Shown here: piece by piece, positions 35,038-43,726 of the stretch | Layout of the letters: each line of letters begins with the position of its first letter | How positions within the stretch are numbered: the stretch's first letter is position 1 | Assembly (NCBI GenBank): GCA_024398615.1 | Contig: JAKSIU010000001.1 | Location: 97,694 to 161,693, forward strand | Source of the DNA: Bacteroidaceae bacterium | GTDB lineage: Bacteria; Bacteroidota; Bacteroidia; Bacteroidales; Bacteroidaceae | Reading direction: 5' to 3' | DNA: 64,000 nt | The notes under the pieces: generated by a model | The model's database searches: none | What the model was told of the DNA's origin: nothing | The model's input: only the letters and a program-made list of their open reading frames with translations | Program-made: the position numbers and the translations under genes

Positions 35038-35388
35038 TCATTCGTTGGCCGGTTCTGCTGCAGGAAGTTCAACCGGAGCGTCAAAAGTTGTAGCAGGAGC
35101 TGCAGGATTGACGGTCTGTGTTTCTGTTGCAACATCCTTCATGACAGAGCCTGAGGTAACGTTTGTGGGCTTTGCCACATAAGCGGTAATGATGCTCAGT
35201 ACTGCAATGGCTGCAATGAGAGTCCATGTGGTCTTCTCAAGAATATCGGTTGTCTTGCGGACACCCATAATCTGGTTTGATGATGCGAAGCCGGCTGCAA
35301 GGCCACCTCCTTTTGAATTCTGGATTGTGACAACAAAGCAAAGGAAGATTGCAAGAATCACAATGATGATAAGCAGAACCTTAAACAT
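35038..35388 (-). CDS. secG: Preprotein translocase subunit SecG
   Basis: 116 residues: two membrane helices flanking a Gly-rich cytoplasmic loop (QNSKGGGLAAGFASSNQIMG) typical of SecG, then a Pro/Ala/Thr-rich C-terminal tail. It is a component of the SecYEG channel in the inner membrane. Last gene of the sigma54 activator-lptE-TPR-secG operon, seven bases after the TPR gene, with a hairpin terminator behind it. Confidence 0.92.
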   Translation of the reverse strand: MFKVLLIIIVILAIFLCFVVTIQNSKGGGLAAGFASSNQIMGVRKTTDILEKTTWTLIAAIAVLSIITAYVAKPTNVTSGSVMKDVATETQTVNPAAPATTFDAPVELPAAEPANE

Positions 35389-35395
35389 ATTCTAT

Positions 35396-35890
35396 TCAGT
35401 TTTTTTGATTTATTCGCACTAATAATTCCAAATAGCGGATTTGGTCCGCAAAGTAAATGCTTTTATTCGGAAAATTCAAATAAAGCGACCTAATTATTTC
35501 CAATGCCTTCTCATATCGGTGCTGTTTCAGATATATTCTGGCCAAAGACTCCGTGAAGTATGACTCATCCAGACTTTCAGCCGTGGTCACCTCATCGGAT
35601 TCCGCCTCATCGGATTCATCGTCGACGGGAATATCCGGTTTCAGGTCAAACAGTCTGCAGCCCGGATCGGCAGCCTTACTCAGGAATGCATCCAGAAGAG
35701 ATTCGGTGGTTGAACGTATTGTCCTGTCAGCCGGTGTTTCGGGCAAATCGGGAGTCATCTGCTCAAGTTGTGCCAGATAATCCTGAACGGGAAACGCATC
35801 GGTTCCGGAAACAGCCTTTCCAGCGGAAACCTCATCACCGAGAAAAGCGTCAAGCAGCTCGTTGAGTCTGCGGTCCTTGGCAGCGTCCAT
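35396..35890 (-). CDS. Hypothetical protein with a C-terminal TPR-like repeat
   Basis: 164 residues. The N-terminal two thirds are acidic and poorly ordered (DESDEAESDEVTTAESLDES). Residues ~110-145 form one TPR-like helix pair (ESLARIYLKQHRYEKALEII). No signal peptide. It overlaps the lptE stop by one base and precedes secG by seven. The placement in an envelope-biogenesis operon suggests a scaffold role, but no function is known. Confidence 0.75.
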   Translation of the reverse strand: MDAAKDRRLNELLDAFLGDEVSAGKAVSGTDAFPVQDYLAQLEQMTPDLPETPADRTIRSTTESLLDAFLSKAADPGCRLFDLKPDIPVDDESDEAESDEVTTAESLDESYFTESLARIYLKQHRYEKALEIIRSLYLNFPNKSIYFADQIRYLELLVRINQKN

Positions 35891-36411
35891 TACCAGATTG
35901 CCACAGTGGCATTGAATATCTGATCCACGATATCGTCAATCATCTGCTGCACCAGTTCCTCCTGAACAGCCGACAGCTGCTGGCTGGAATCATACTCGCG
36001 GCTGGCCGAGAAGCTCTTGTCAAAGTCCTGCTCGTGATCCTTGTTGTTCTTGAACCTGATCTGAACGGTCATCCTCAACTGGACCATCGATGAATAACCG
36101 GTTGCGCTGACAGACTTGTTGGTCTGGTCATAAGAGGTAATTTCACCGGCAATGACCAGATCGCCGTCCTTCTTGACCTGTTTCAGCTTGGTCTGACGGT
36201 TATAGATGTCGCTCAAGGAGGTGTTGAACATGGGAGCCATGGGACCCCACTGGTAAGACGCACGGTTCGTGACGGTTTCCAGCTGTATGCTCTTTATGAC
36301 ATTGTAGTCAATCGAAGCCCCGTTGAGCTTATACGAGACAGTGCAGCCGGCCAGCAGCACGAGTGCCACCACCGTAACCACACAGGCTATTATTCTGTTT
36401 ACAGTCTTCAT
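35890..36411 (-). CDS. LptE-like LPS-assembly lipoprotein
   Basis: 173 residues with a signal peptide and lipobox LLAGC. YKLNGASIDYNVIKSIQLE, the NRQTKLKQVKKDGDLVIAGEIT phrase and a C-terminal amphipathic helix match the LptE family of Bacteroidetes. It should sit in the outer membrane and plug LptD during LPS insertion. Its ATG overlaps the stop of the sigma54 activator (ATGA), so the regulator and LptE are translationally coupled. Confidence 0.85.
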   Translation of the reverse strand: MKTVNRIIACVVTVVALVLLAGCTVSYKLNGASIDYNVIKSIQLETVTNRASYQWGPMAPMFNTSLSDIYNRQTKLKQVKKDGDLVIAGEITSYDQTNKSVSATGYSSMVQLRMTVQIRFKNNKDHEQDFDKSFSASREYDSSQQLSAVQEELVQQMIDDIVDQIFNATVAIW

Positions 36412-37580
36412 TCCAGATTATACTCCTTGATTTTGCGATACAGTGTCCTTTCGGAAATGTTCAGGTCCTGGGCAGCCCCGCGGCGTTTGCCTGCATGTTT
36501 GGCCAGAGCGCGGCGAATGAGATCCTTCTCGACCTCATCCAGCGACAGGGTCTCCTCGACATAGACCTCGGTATCCTGAATGTCATCATCGACCTTTGCT
36601 TCGGCCTTATGGATGGGAATGTTCTGGACGGGAGCCATATTTTCCTGCTGGGACATGCTGTTGACCTGCGCCTTCAGGTCAGTGATGTCACGGCGGAGAT
36701 CGAACAGCACCTTATACAGAATCTCGCGCTCGTTCTCGAAACTGTTCTCGGAATGCACAGGGCGCGCCAGTGCCGGCAGCGTATGGGTCATGCGGTCCGG
36801 CAGGTAGTACTGCAGCATCTCGGCCGTGATGACACGCTGCTGGGCCATGATCGATATCTGCTCGGTAACATTCTTGAGCTGGCGTATGTTACCCGGCCAG
36901 TGGTAGGTCATGAGCATCTGACGGGCATCGTCAGTAAGCTGGATGGCAGGCATACGGTATTTTTCGGCACAGTCCGATGCGAACTTGCGCAGAAGCAGCG
37001 GAATGTCCTGACCGCGTTCCCTCAATGGCGGAACCTTGATGGGAATGGTGCTCAGACGGTAGAACAGGTCCTCGCGGAAGCGGTGGGACTCAATGGCCTG
37101 GGCCAGATCCACGTTGGTGGCGGCCACAATGCGCACATCGGTCTTTTCAACAATCGATGAACCCACCCTGATGAATTCGCCGGACTCCAGCACACGCAGC
37201 AGACGGGCCTGGGTGGAGAGAGGCAGCTCGGCCACCTCGTCCAGGAAAATGGTACCGCCGTTGGCTTCGGCAAAATATCCGTCACGGTCATTGATGGCGT
37301 TGGTGAAAGCGCCCTTCACATGGCCGAAAAGTTCAGAATCGATTGTGCCCTCAGGTATGGCGCCGCAGTTTACGGCAAGGAATTTCTTTGTCTTGCGCAG
37401 ACTGTTCTCGTGTATGATACGCGGGAACACGTCCTTTCCCGAACCGCTCTCACCGGTTATCAGGACAGACAGGTCTGTACGGGCCACCTGCATTGCAACG
37501 TCAATGGCCCTGTTCAACGCCGCATCGTTCCCGACAATGCGGAAACGCTGTTTCATTCTCTGTATTTCTTCTACATTCAT
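36408..37580 (-). CDS. Sigma54-dependent AAA+ transcriptional activator with Fis-type HTH
   Basis: 390 residues, no receiver domain. Walker A is GESGSGKD (43-50); Walker B is GGTIFLDEVAEL; the sigma54-contact loop reads GAFTNA (residues 90-95) instead of the near-invariant GAFTGA. A C-terminal Fis-type HTH follows (KHAGKRRGAAQDLNISERTLYRKIKEY). Members activate RNA polymerase with sigma54 from upstream sites. Lacking an input domain, it may be controlled by level or by partners. First gene of the lptE-secG operon, with a TACTTTTG -7 box at 37603-37610. Confidence 0.9.
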   Translation of the reverse strand: MNVEEIQRMKQRFRIVGNDAALNRAIDVAMQVARTDLSVLITGESGSGKDVFPRIIHENSLRKTKKFLAVNCGAIPEGTIDSELFGHVKGAFTNAINDRDGYFAEANGGTIFLDEVAELPLSTQARLLRVLESGEFIRVGSSIVEKTDVRIVAATNVDLAQAIESHRFREDLFYRLSTIPIKVPPLRERGQDIPLLLRKFASDCAEKYRMPAIQLTDDARQMLMTYHWPGNIRQLKNVTEQISIMAQQRVITAEMLQYYLPDRMTHTLPALARPVHSENSFENEREILYKVLFDLRRDITDLKAQVNSMSQQENMAPVQNIPIHKAEAKVDDDIQDTEVYVEETLSLDEVEKDLIRRALAKHAGKRRGAAQDLNISERTLYRKIKEYNLE

Positions 37581-37602
37581 ATCAATCCTCCATTAGGACT
37601 GA

Positions 37603-37610
37603 CAAAAGTA
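37603..37610 (-). promoter_or_regulatory. -7 box (TACTTTTG) for the sigma54 activator operon
   Basis: Minus-strand TAnnTTTG match 22 bases upstream of the start at 37580. This indicates housekeeping-sigma, not sigma54, transcription of the operon. Confidence 0.5.
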
Positions 37611-37634
37611 CACAATTTTCCAGATATTCGGAAA

Positions 37635-39590
37635 TTATGGCAGATAGAGATTGAAATAGTCCGTGACTTTCTGCATAAGGTGGATGCGGTCACGGCCGCT
37701 CACGTTGTGCTCGTGGGTGGGATACGGGAAGTAGTCCAGCTGGACTCCGGCTTTGATGCATGCCTCGACAAAGCTCAGGCTGTGCTCCCAGACCACGGTA
37801 TTGTCAATTGCACCCTGGCAGATGAGCAGCTTGCCCTTCAGGTCCTTTGCCCGCGGAATCAGGCTCGTGCTCTCCATTCCTTCAGGATTGGTGACGGCAG
37901 TCTCCATGTAGCGCTCGCCGTACATGACCTCATACCACTTCCAGTCAATGACGGGACCGCCGGCAACACCCACCTTGAACACTTCCGGATAATTGACCAT
38001 AAGGCTGATGGTCATGAATCCGCCATAGCTCCAGCCGTGTACGCCCACACGGTCGGCATCGGCCCACGGATGTGAAAGCAGCCACTTCATGCCGGCCATC
38101 TGGTCCTCCATCTCGGCCTTGCCGCACTGGCGGTGGATGGCCTTTTCGTATTCAGCGCCATGGTTGGAAGTCCCGCGGTTATCCATTACGAACACCACAT
38201 AGCCGCGCTGGGCCATGTACATCTCCCACTGGCGCAGATTAGCCTGGAACGAGTTATTGACCATCTGGCTGTGGGGGCCTCCGTAGACATACAGTATCAC
38301 CGGATATTTCTTGTCCGGATCAAAGTCCAGGGGCCTGATAAGACGGTAATGGTTATCGTACTTGCCATCGGCACTTCTTATTGTTCCAAGTTCGATATCG
38401 CAATAGTTCAGTTCACGGGTGGGATCATCGGCCACGAACAGCTGTTTCAGCATTTTGCCGTCTGTGCCCATCAGATTCATTACACGGGGCACGTCCAGAG
38501 ACGAATACTCATCGACAAAAGACCTGCCGTCAGGTGCAAGGCTTACCGTATGCCAGCCGGGCTCTTTTGTCAGACGCTGCGTCTTGCCGTTCTTGAGCGA
38601 CACACGGAAAAGATGGCGCTCGGCAGGTGACACTTCAAACGAATAATAATACGCATAGCCATTCTTGACGGTTATGAGTTCCAGATCGGCATCGGTCTTG
38701 ACCAGCCTTCTCACAGACTTGCCGTCACCGTCTACAAGATACATGTTCCAATAGCCGTCACGGACATTGGTCTGATAAATGAAGTTCTCATTGTCAATGA
38801 AATACAGCTGATGCTGAGGTTCGACATAGCGGTCATCGTGATCGGTCAGCACGGTGCCGATGAACTTGCCGGTCAGGGCATCGTATTCATTCAGATGCAT
38901 GTTCTTCTGCGCACGGTCCAGCACCTGTACATAGATGCGGCGGTTGTCCGGACTCCAGCTGACATTGGTAAGGTAACGCTCCTCATCGAAATCGGTCACG
39001 TCAAGCCATACTGTGGTGTCCTTGGCAAAGTCATACACGCCAACCCTGATGATTTCAGACTCCATGCCGTTCATTGGATATCGTATTTCCTTGAGCGTCC
39101 CGGTTCGGCTGGTTATATCCAGAAGCGGGAATCGGGTGACCCTGCTCTCGTCCTTTTTATAGAATGCAAGCAACTTCTTGTCCGGAGACCAGAACAGACC
39201 GCCGTCAATGCCGAATTCATTACGGCTCACAGACTCACCGCATACAATGCCCGGCTCATGGAAGTCCGTAATGGCATGCTCCTTTCCGAAAAGGCTGTAG
39301 TAGATGTTGCCGTCACGGGTATAGGCGTTCCTTTCGTCTATATGTGACTCTTCTGCATAGACTATAAACGTCTTTTTCAGATTCATAGGGTCGATGACAT
39401 TCGATACGCTGTCGTTTTCCCAATATTTCAGATAGGACTTGTCCTTCATGCCAACCCAACTGAACTTCATTCTATCCACTCCTATGCCGGTTTTCAGCAC
39501 AGCCTCTTCCATAGTCAGCAGCCTGCGTTCCTGTGCGGCCGATGCAACCGTCACCGCAATCAGGGCAGACACAATCAAGAACCTTCTCAT
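37635..39590 (-). CDS. Prolyl oligopeptidase-family S9 peptidase, DPP-IV type
   Basis: About 651 residues from the Met at 39590, which starts a signal peptide (MRRFLIVSALIAVTVASAAQ). The N-terminal half is an eight-bladed-type propeller; the C-terminal alpha/beta-hydrolase has the nucleophile in GWSYGGFMTI, the Asp in QGAIDNTV and the His in THEHNVSG. DPP-IV enzymes in Bacteroidetes release X-Pro dipeptides in the periplasm. The upstream extension to 39653 crosses a TATATTTG box (39613-39620) and is rejected. Confidence 0.92.
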   Translation of the reverse strand: MRRFLIVSALIAVTVASAAQERRLLTMEEAVLKTGIGVDRMKFSWVGMKDKSYLKYWENDSVSNVIDPMNLKKTFIVYAEESHIDERNAYTRDGNIYYSLFGKEHAITDFHEPGIVCGESVSRNEFGIDGGLFWSPDKKLLAFYKKDESRVTRFPLLDITSRTGTLKEIRYPMNGMESEIIRVGVYDFAKDTTVWLDVTDFDEERYLTNVSWSPDNRRIYVQVLDRAQKNMHLNEYDALTGKFIGTVLTDHDDRYVEPQHQLYFIDNENFIYQTNVRDGYWNMYLVDGDGKSVRRLVKTDADLELITVKNGYAYYYSFEVSPAERHLFRVSLKNGKTQRLTKEPGWHTVSLAPDGRSFVDEYSSLDVPRVMNLMGTDGKMLKQLFVADDPTRELNYCDIELGTIRSADGKYDNHYRLIRPLDFDPDKKYPVILYVYGGPHSQMVNNSFQANLRQWEMYMAQRGYVVFVMDNRGTSNHGAEYEKAIHRQCGKAEMEDQMAGMKWLLSHPWADADRVGVHGWSYGGFMTISLMVNYPEVFKVGVAGGPVIDWKWYEVMYGERYMETAVTNPEGMESTSLIPRAKDLKGKLLICQGAIDNTVVWEHSLSFVEACIKAGVQLDYFPYPTHEHNVSGRDRIHLMQKVTDYFNLYLP

Positions 39591-39612
39591 TGCAATAATC
39601 CTTTGTTTGACG

Positions 39613-39620
39613 CAAATATA
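39613..39620 (-). promoter_or_regulatory. -7 box (TATATTTG) for the DPP-IV gene
   Basis: Minus-strand match 23 bases upstream of the signal-peptide Met. Confidence 0.5.
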
Positions 39621-39654
39621 TGGAAATACGCTTTTCAAATTTGTAAAATACAAC

Positions 39655-39662
39655 TATATTTG
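39655..39662 (+). promoter_or_regulatory. -7 box (TATATTTG) facing the small ORF and beta-propeller gene
   Basis: Plus-strand TAnnTTTG match, 98 bases before the small ORF at 39760. Confidence 0.45.
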
Positions 39663-39759
39663 TTGATGACAGGAAGAAAGAATGTAGTAAATCCACTTTT
39701 CTGTTGTCATATATACAGAACGCATTTTTCATTTACTTCAACTTTACAAGAAAAAAGGT

Positions 39760-39909
39760 ATGAACTTCGTATTCAGACTTAAAATGGCCAATTCAACAAG
39801 GGCAACTGACAGAAAATTCAAGTTCGGTCAGAAGACATTCACCGAAAAGCACATAAAAAAAGATGAGAATCAAAAGGATGATTCTACAGAAAAAAGTTTC
39901 ATATCTTAA
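39760..39909 (+). CDS. Possible small peptide gene upstream of the beta-propeller lipoprotein
   Basis: 49 codons beginning MNFVFRLKMANSTRATDRKF and ending KSFIS. The A-rich leader (aagaaaaaaggt) before the ATG and a -7 box upstream suit translation. The product is basic with no signal peptide or membrane helix. In Bacteroidales, beta-propeller lipoproteins of this class are often preceded by tiny genes, but this one does not show the NVEALA motif. Coding status is uncertain. Confidence 0.3.
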   Translation: MNFVFRLKMANSTRATDRKFKFGQKTFTEKHIKKDENQKDDSTEKSFIS

Positions 39910-39945
39910 CACAATGCTACCGAGCGTATATCGCAACTGCATCAT

Positions 39946-41133
39946 ATGGCAACGGCCAAGAGACTAGCAGCAACAATCATTGCCGCAATACTGTTGTCGG
40001 CGTGTGGCGGCAATGGCAAGAAGAGCGCGTCCCAGACAGGTGTGCAGGTAATCGACAAGGATGACATCCTGACTCTGGAGGAATGGCCGGTTGAGAGTTG
40101 GGAGCCTCTGTTTCTGAAGGATGGCGATGATGAGCCCATAATCGGGGGCGAGATTGTAGATGTAAAATACGATGACGGAATATTCTTTCTGCTTTGGTTC
40201 TCCAGAACTGATGCTAAAGTCAGAATTACCGCTTTTGACAGCTCTGGCCAGTATCTGAACGACATAGGCCGTCAGGGAGGCGCGGGATACGAGTATTCAA
40301 TGCCAAGGTGCTGGGCACTGGACAGTGAGCGCAATGAGGTACTGATAATGGACTATCCGGCCACACTCAAGCATTACGACTATTCCGGCAATTTCCTGAG
40401 GAAAGAGAGACTGAGAGAGGACTTTGCGGAACTGATGGGTTATATCTCCTATGCATCCTGTATGTCGGACGGCACTCTCCTTGTGTCAAACATGCTTGAT
40501 ACAGAGCCTTCGGACCAGTTCATCATGCTGCATCCAGACAGCACCGTCACAATTCCTTTCACCGGAAACGGATATGTAGGGACATACCTGCGAGGCAGAG
40601 ACCACGTGTACAGTTCCGTATCGTATGGCGATGAGATATGGCTGATGCGCCCATACGACAATCACATTTACCGTCTTGACGGCATTACCGGCGATACAAC
40701 ATGTGTAGCAAATCTGAGCTTTATCAAAGACGTACCGGACAAAATCAAATACAATGCATATAACATTGATATGGCCGATCCGTACAAGGAGAGTCTGCTT
40801 ATCGGGTGCTCGGATTTGAAAAACCACCTGCTCATTCAATATTTTGGCTCAGCCTATTTCTTCGACAAATCATCCTGCAGGCTTTACAAATATCCCGATA
40901 AGGTTTTTGAGGAAGAAGAGTTTCTGCCGTCACCGACAATGATTTTAGGATACTATGAGAATACCATAGTGAACATAATCCTGCCGGAATGGCTCGGATC
41001 ACGTGCCGATGACCTTGAGAATGACACGTCAAATAATCCCGACCTAAACAAGCTCAAGGAGTTCTACAGGAAAGCCGGATCCTGCGAGAATCCGGTTCTC
41101 GTGCTGCTCCACCTGAAGCCCCAGCTGAAGTGA
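39946..41133 (+). CDS. 6-bladed beta-propeller lipoprotein (BF3164-like), copy 1
   Basis: 395 residues; signal peptide with lipobox LLSACG. Repeated blade strands such as ITAFDSSGQYLNDIGRQGGAGYEY and HYDYSGNFLRKERLREDF mark the six-bladed propeller family common in Bacteroidales surface loci. Function is unknown. It shares layout and C-terminal phrase (ENPVLVLLHL) with the two AT-rich paralogues at 60050 and 62513, but has the balanced base composition of the host. The stop is followed by a 347-bp structured intergenic region. Confidence 0.82.
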   Translation: MATAKRLAATIIAAILLSACGGNGKKSASQTGVQVIDKDDILTLEEWPVESWEPLFLKDGDDEPIIGGEIVDVKYDDGIFFLLWFSRTDAKVRITAFDSSGQYLNDIGRQGGAGYEYSMPRCWALDSERNEVLIMDYPATLKHYDYSGNFLRKERLREDFAELMGYISYASCMSDGTLLVSNMLDTEPSDQFIMLHPDSTVTIPFTGNGYVGTYLRGRDHVYSSVSYGDEIWLMRPYDNHIYRLDGITGDTTCVANLSFIKDVPDKIKYNAYNIDMADPYKESLLIGCSDLKNHLLIQYFGSAYFFDKSSCRLYKYPDKVFEEEEFLPSPTMILGYYENTIVNIILPEWLGSRADDLENDTSNNPDLNKLKEFYRKAGSCENPVLVLLHLKPQLK

Positions 41134-41480
41134 CATGACAAAAAGCCCCAGCTACAAATCATGAATTTGCGACCAGGCCAATTCATGTGGCATTCGGTGG
41201 AACGGAAACCGCCACCAAAAGGCCGGTGTGGCGGGGAATGTGACGGGCCATTGTGGAGTGACCGGAAAAGCGTGAAGGAACGGAGGCCGGAAAGGGCCGC
41301 GGCTGTCTGAGCGGAGCGAGTTCCGCGGACCCGGCCGCAGTGACGCGCACGCCGGTCACGGAACGCAAGGCCCGTCACATCCCCACCATACCGGCCGTGG
41401 CGGCTTCCGCTCCACCGCTGAAGGTGTGGCGGTTTCCGCTCCACCGCTAAATGCGGGGCTTTCGGAGCACCGCTGAAAAA
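41134..41480. other. 347-bp gene-free region filled by a large nested inverted repeat
   Basis: No convincing coding frame. An 11-bp direct repeat aagccccagct joins the gene end (41116-41126) to 41143-41153. A short inverted repeat atgaatt/aattcat (41161-41186) follows. The rest (41195-41448) is a GC-rich imperfect palindrome listed separately. Both flanking genes end here, so it could terminate both transcripts. Confidence 0.7.
41195..41448. repeat. Large imperfect palindrome with nested stems plus a tandem 23-bp unit
   Basis: Arm 41195-41249 pairs with 41369-41417 over about 50 bases with a few gaps. Inside, 41258-41274 pairs with 41348-41359, and ccgcgg at 41297-41302 pairs with 41323-41328. 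Adjoining the right arm, a 23-base unit (gtggcggcttccgctccac + cgct) at 41397-41419 recurs at 41426-41448 with one difference. The form suggests a MITE-like element or a structured RNA. Confidence 0.8.
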
Positions 41481-43703
41481 TCAATTGACGCGCTCGACAG
41501 CGCTGACCCCCTTGACCTGACGGATCTTCCTGACAAGCTGGTTCAATGACGAAAGGTCGCTGACCAGAACGGTAAGGTGTCCTTGGAACATTCCACCGTT
41601 GGAATCGATGGAAATGGAACGGAGCAGAGTGTCCGGCTCCTTGTTTATGACCGACGAAATATTGGATACAATGCCGATGTCATCACGCCCCACCACCTTG
41701 AGCGTAATGCTGTACTGGCTTCCGCTCTTACCCGACCAGCGGGCGCGGACTATGCGGTACGGGTAGCGTTCCTCCATACGCTTCAGGTTGGGACAGTCGC
41801 TGCGATGAATGCGTATGCCGCCATTCACGCTCACGAACCCCGTGACACTGTCACCATAGATGGGATGACAGCACCCCGCCATCTTGAACTGTATGCCCGT
41901 AAGTCCGGAATCGATGACCAGTTCGTCGCCTGCACCAGAAGGCTCCTGCGACTGCAGCACCTGGTCAAGCGAGAAGTCACCTGCGCTGTGGACATCGGCC
42001 TGCACGGTACGGGTCATCTCATCGTACTGGCGCAGAACGTCATCGACCGTTATGCGCTGTTCCACAAGTGCATGGTAGAAAGGTGTCTGGGCCTTGTAGC
42101 CCATTCGGACAATAAGACGTGCCATTTCGCTCTCCGACATCTCGATCTTGCGGTTCTTGAGACGTCTCTCCAGCAGTTCACGGCCAGCCTGTGCCTTATT
42201 GTTTGCAATTTCGTTCAGGCCCTGACGTATGCGCATGCGGGCTCTGGACGTTACCGCTATGTTCAGCCAGTCCTGTTTCGGGGTCTGGCTGGCCTGGGTC
42301 AGAATCTGTACCGTGTCACCGCTTTCCAGCTTATGGCTGATGCGCACGTTCCTGCCGCCCACCCTGGCCCCGACACATGTCAGTCCCAATTTGGAATGGA
42401 TGGAGAAGGCGAAATCAAGCACCGTGGCGCCCTTTGGCAGCTGGCGCACCTCGCCTGTCGGAGTGAACACGAAGATCTCCTCCTGATAAAGGTCCATTGA
42501 GAAGCTGCGGCTCATTTCCTGTGCCGAGCTGCCGCTCTCAAGGATTTCACGGATTCCGGCCAGGGCCGCATCGACCGCACCCTCGCTCCTTATGCCCTTG
42601 TAAGCCCAATGTGCAGCCAGACCGCGCTCGGCTATGTCGTCCATGCGGCGCGAACGTATCTGCACCTCCACCCACCGGTTCTCCGGACCGTTCACCGTTA
42701 TGTGAAGCGATTCGTATCCGTTGCTCTTGGGTATGCTGAGCCAGTCGCGCAGACGCTTGGGATTAGGCTGGTACATATCGGTCACTATGCTGTATACCTG
42801 CCAGCACTGCGCCTTTTCCTTTGACTGCTCCACATCAAGGATGACACGTATGGCAAAAAGGTCATAGATATGGTCCAAGGTGGTATTCTGGGCCTTCATC
42901 TTTGCCCATATGCTGGAAATGGACTTGGTGCGTCCCTTTATGGTGAACTTGAGTCCGGCTGCCTCGAGACGTTCCCTGACAGGGCCGATGAAAGCGGCTA
43001 TGTATGCCTCACGGGCAGCCTTTGTCTGACTGAGCTGGTGAGCAATGTCATCGTAGACATCACGATGCTCGTATTTGACCGCCATATCCTCAAGTTCGCT
43101 CTTGATGGCATAGAGTCCCAGACGGTGTGCCATAGGAGTGAAAAGCAGCTTTGTCTGGGCGGTTATCTTGAGACGGTCCTCTTCGCTGACCCCGAAATCC
43201 GGTTCCCCGGCCATTTTCATGATGACATAGCTTTCGGCAATCATCGAGATGATAACGCGTATGTCACCGGCCTTTGAGAGAAGCAGCTTTCTGAAATTCT
43301 CATCAAGGACCGAATCATGCTGGCTGCGCAGGAGTCTCACGCCATGCAGATTCTCCATGAGTCCCGCTGTCTCGGAGTCGAACAGGGTACACGGTCCCGC
43401 AGGGCTGTCTTGTCCGCCTGCCAGTCTGACGGTACCATTCTGGGGAACCAGCATACCGGCCTGCACCATAGGGTCGAAAAGAACCGTAAGCAGGACCTGA
43501 CGGCCAAGACCGGCCTTGTCCTTGATGACCAGTACGGTTCTCAATGTGCGTTCAAGCACCGGCAGGCCGTACGAACCGGTTGAGGAATAGACACCTGAGT
43601 CCATTCCCTGTCTGAACAGTCCCTTCAATCCGGTTCTCTGAGCATCATCGAACAATGGTCTCAGGCACCGGAACACATTTCTCACCAATCCGTATCCGGC
43701 CAT
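41481..43703 (-). CDS. RelA/SpoT-family (p)ppGpp synthetase with degenerate hydrolase domain
   Basis: 740 residues from the Met at 43703 (MAGYGLVRN). The synthetase domain is intact (YDLFAIRVIL, SIPKSNGYESLH, EVQIRSRRMDDIAERGLAAHW near residue 345). A TGS domain (IFVFTPTGEVRQLPKGATVLDFAF) and a C-terminal ACT domain follow. The N-terminal HD region lacks the HD and ED motifs: the usual LHDxxED position reads LFDPMVQ, and KLADRxHNMR reads MIAESYVIMK. It should therefore make (p)ppGpp but not degrade it. Last gene of the rlmN-pdxA-lipid cassette string, 23 bases after the HAD gene. Confidence 0.88.
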   Translation of the reverse strand: MAGYGLVRNVFRCLRPLFDDAQRTGLKGLFRQGMDSGVYSSTGSYGLPVLERTLRTVLVIKDKAGLGRQVLLTVLFDPMVQAGMLVPQNGTVRLAGGQDSPAGPCTLFDSETAGLMENLHGVRLLRSQHDSVLDENFRKLLLSKAGDIRVIISMIAESYVIMKMAGEPDFGVSEEDRLKITAQTKLLFTPMAHRLGLYAIKSELEDMAVKYEHRDVYDDIAHQLSQTKAAREAYIAAFIGPVRERLEAAGLKFTIKGRTKSISSIWAKMKAQNTTLDHIYDLFAIRVILDVEQSKEKAQCWQVYSIVTDMYQPNPKRLRDWLSIPKSNGYESLHITVNGPENRWVEVQIRSRRMDDIAERGLAAHWAYKGIRSEGAVDAALAGIREILESGSSAQEMSRSFSMDLYQEEIFVFTPTGEVRQLPKGATVLDFAFSIHSKLGLTCVGARVGGRNVRISHKLESGDTVQILTQASQTPKQDWLNIAVTSRARMRIRQGLNEIANNKAQAGRELLERRLKNRKIEMSESEMARLIVRMGYKAQTPFYHALVEQRITVDDVLRQYDEMTRTVQADVHSAGDFSLDQVLQSQEPSGAGDELVIDSGLTGIQFKMAGCCHPIYGDSVTGFVSVNGGIRIHRSDCPNLKRMEERYPYRIVRARWSGKSGSQYSITLKVVGRDDIGIVSNISSVINKEPDTLLRSISIDSNGGMFQGHLTVLVSDLSSLNQLVRKIRQVKGVSAVERVN

Positions 43704-43726
43704 AACAAATGCAATGGATTGCGAAT

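Noticed and set aside
41195-41448. CRISPR array
   Set aside because: Only two tandem 23-bp units with a 6-bp spacer and one inverted copy; no array and no cas genes.
41577-42500. Plus-strand frame opposite the Rel-like gene
   Set aside because: Antisense shadow; the minus-strand protein has clear synthetase, TGS and ACT motifs.
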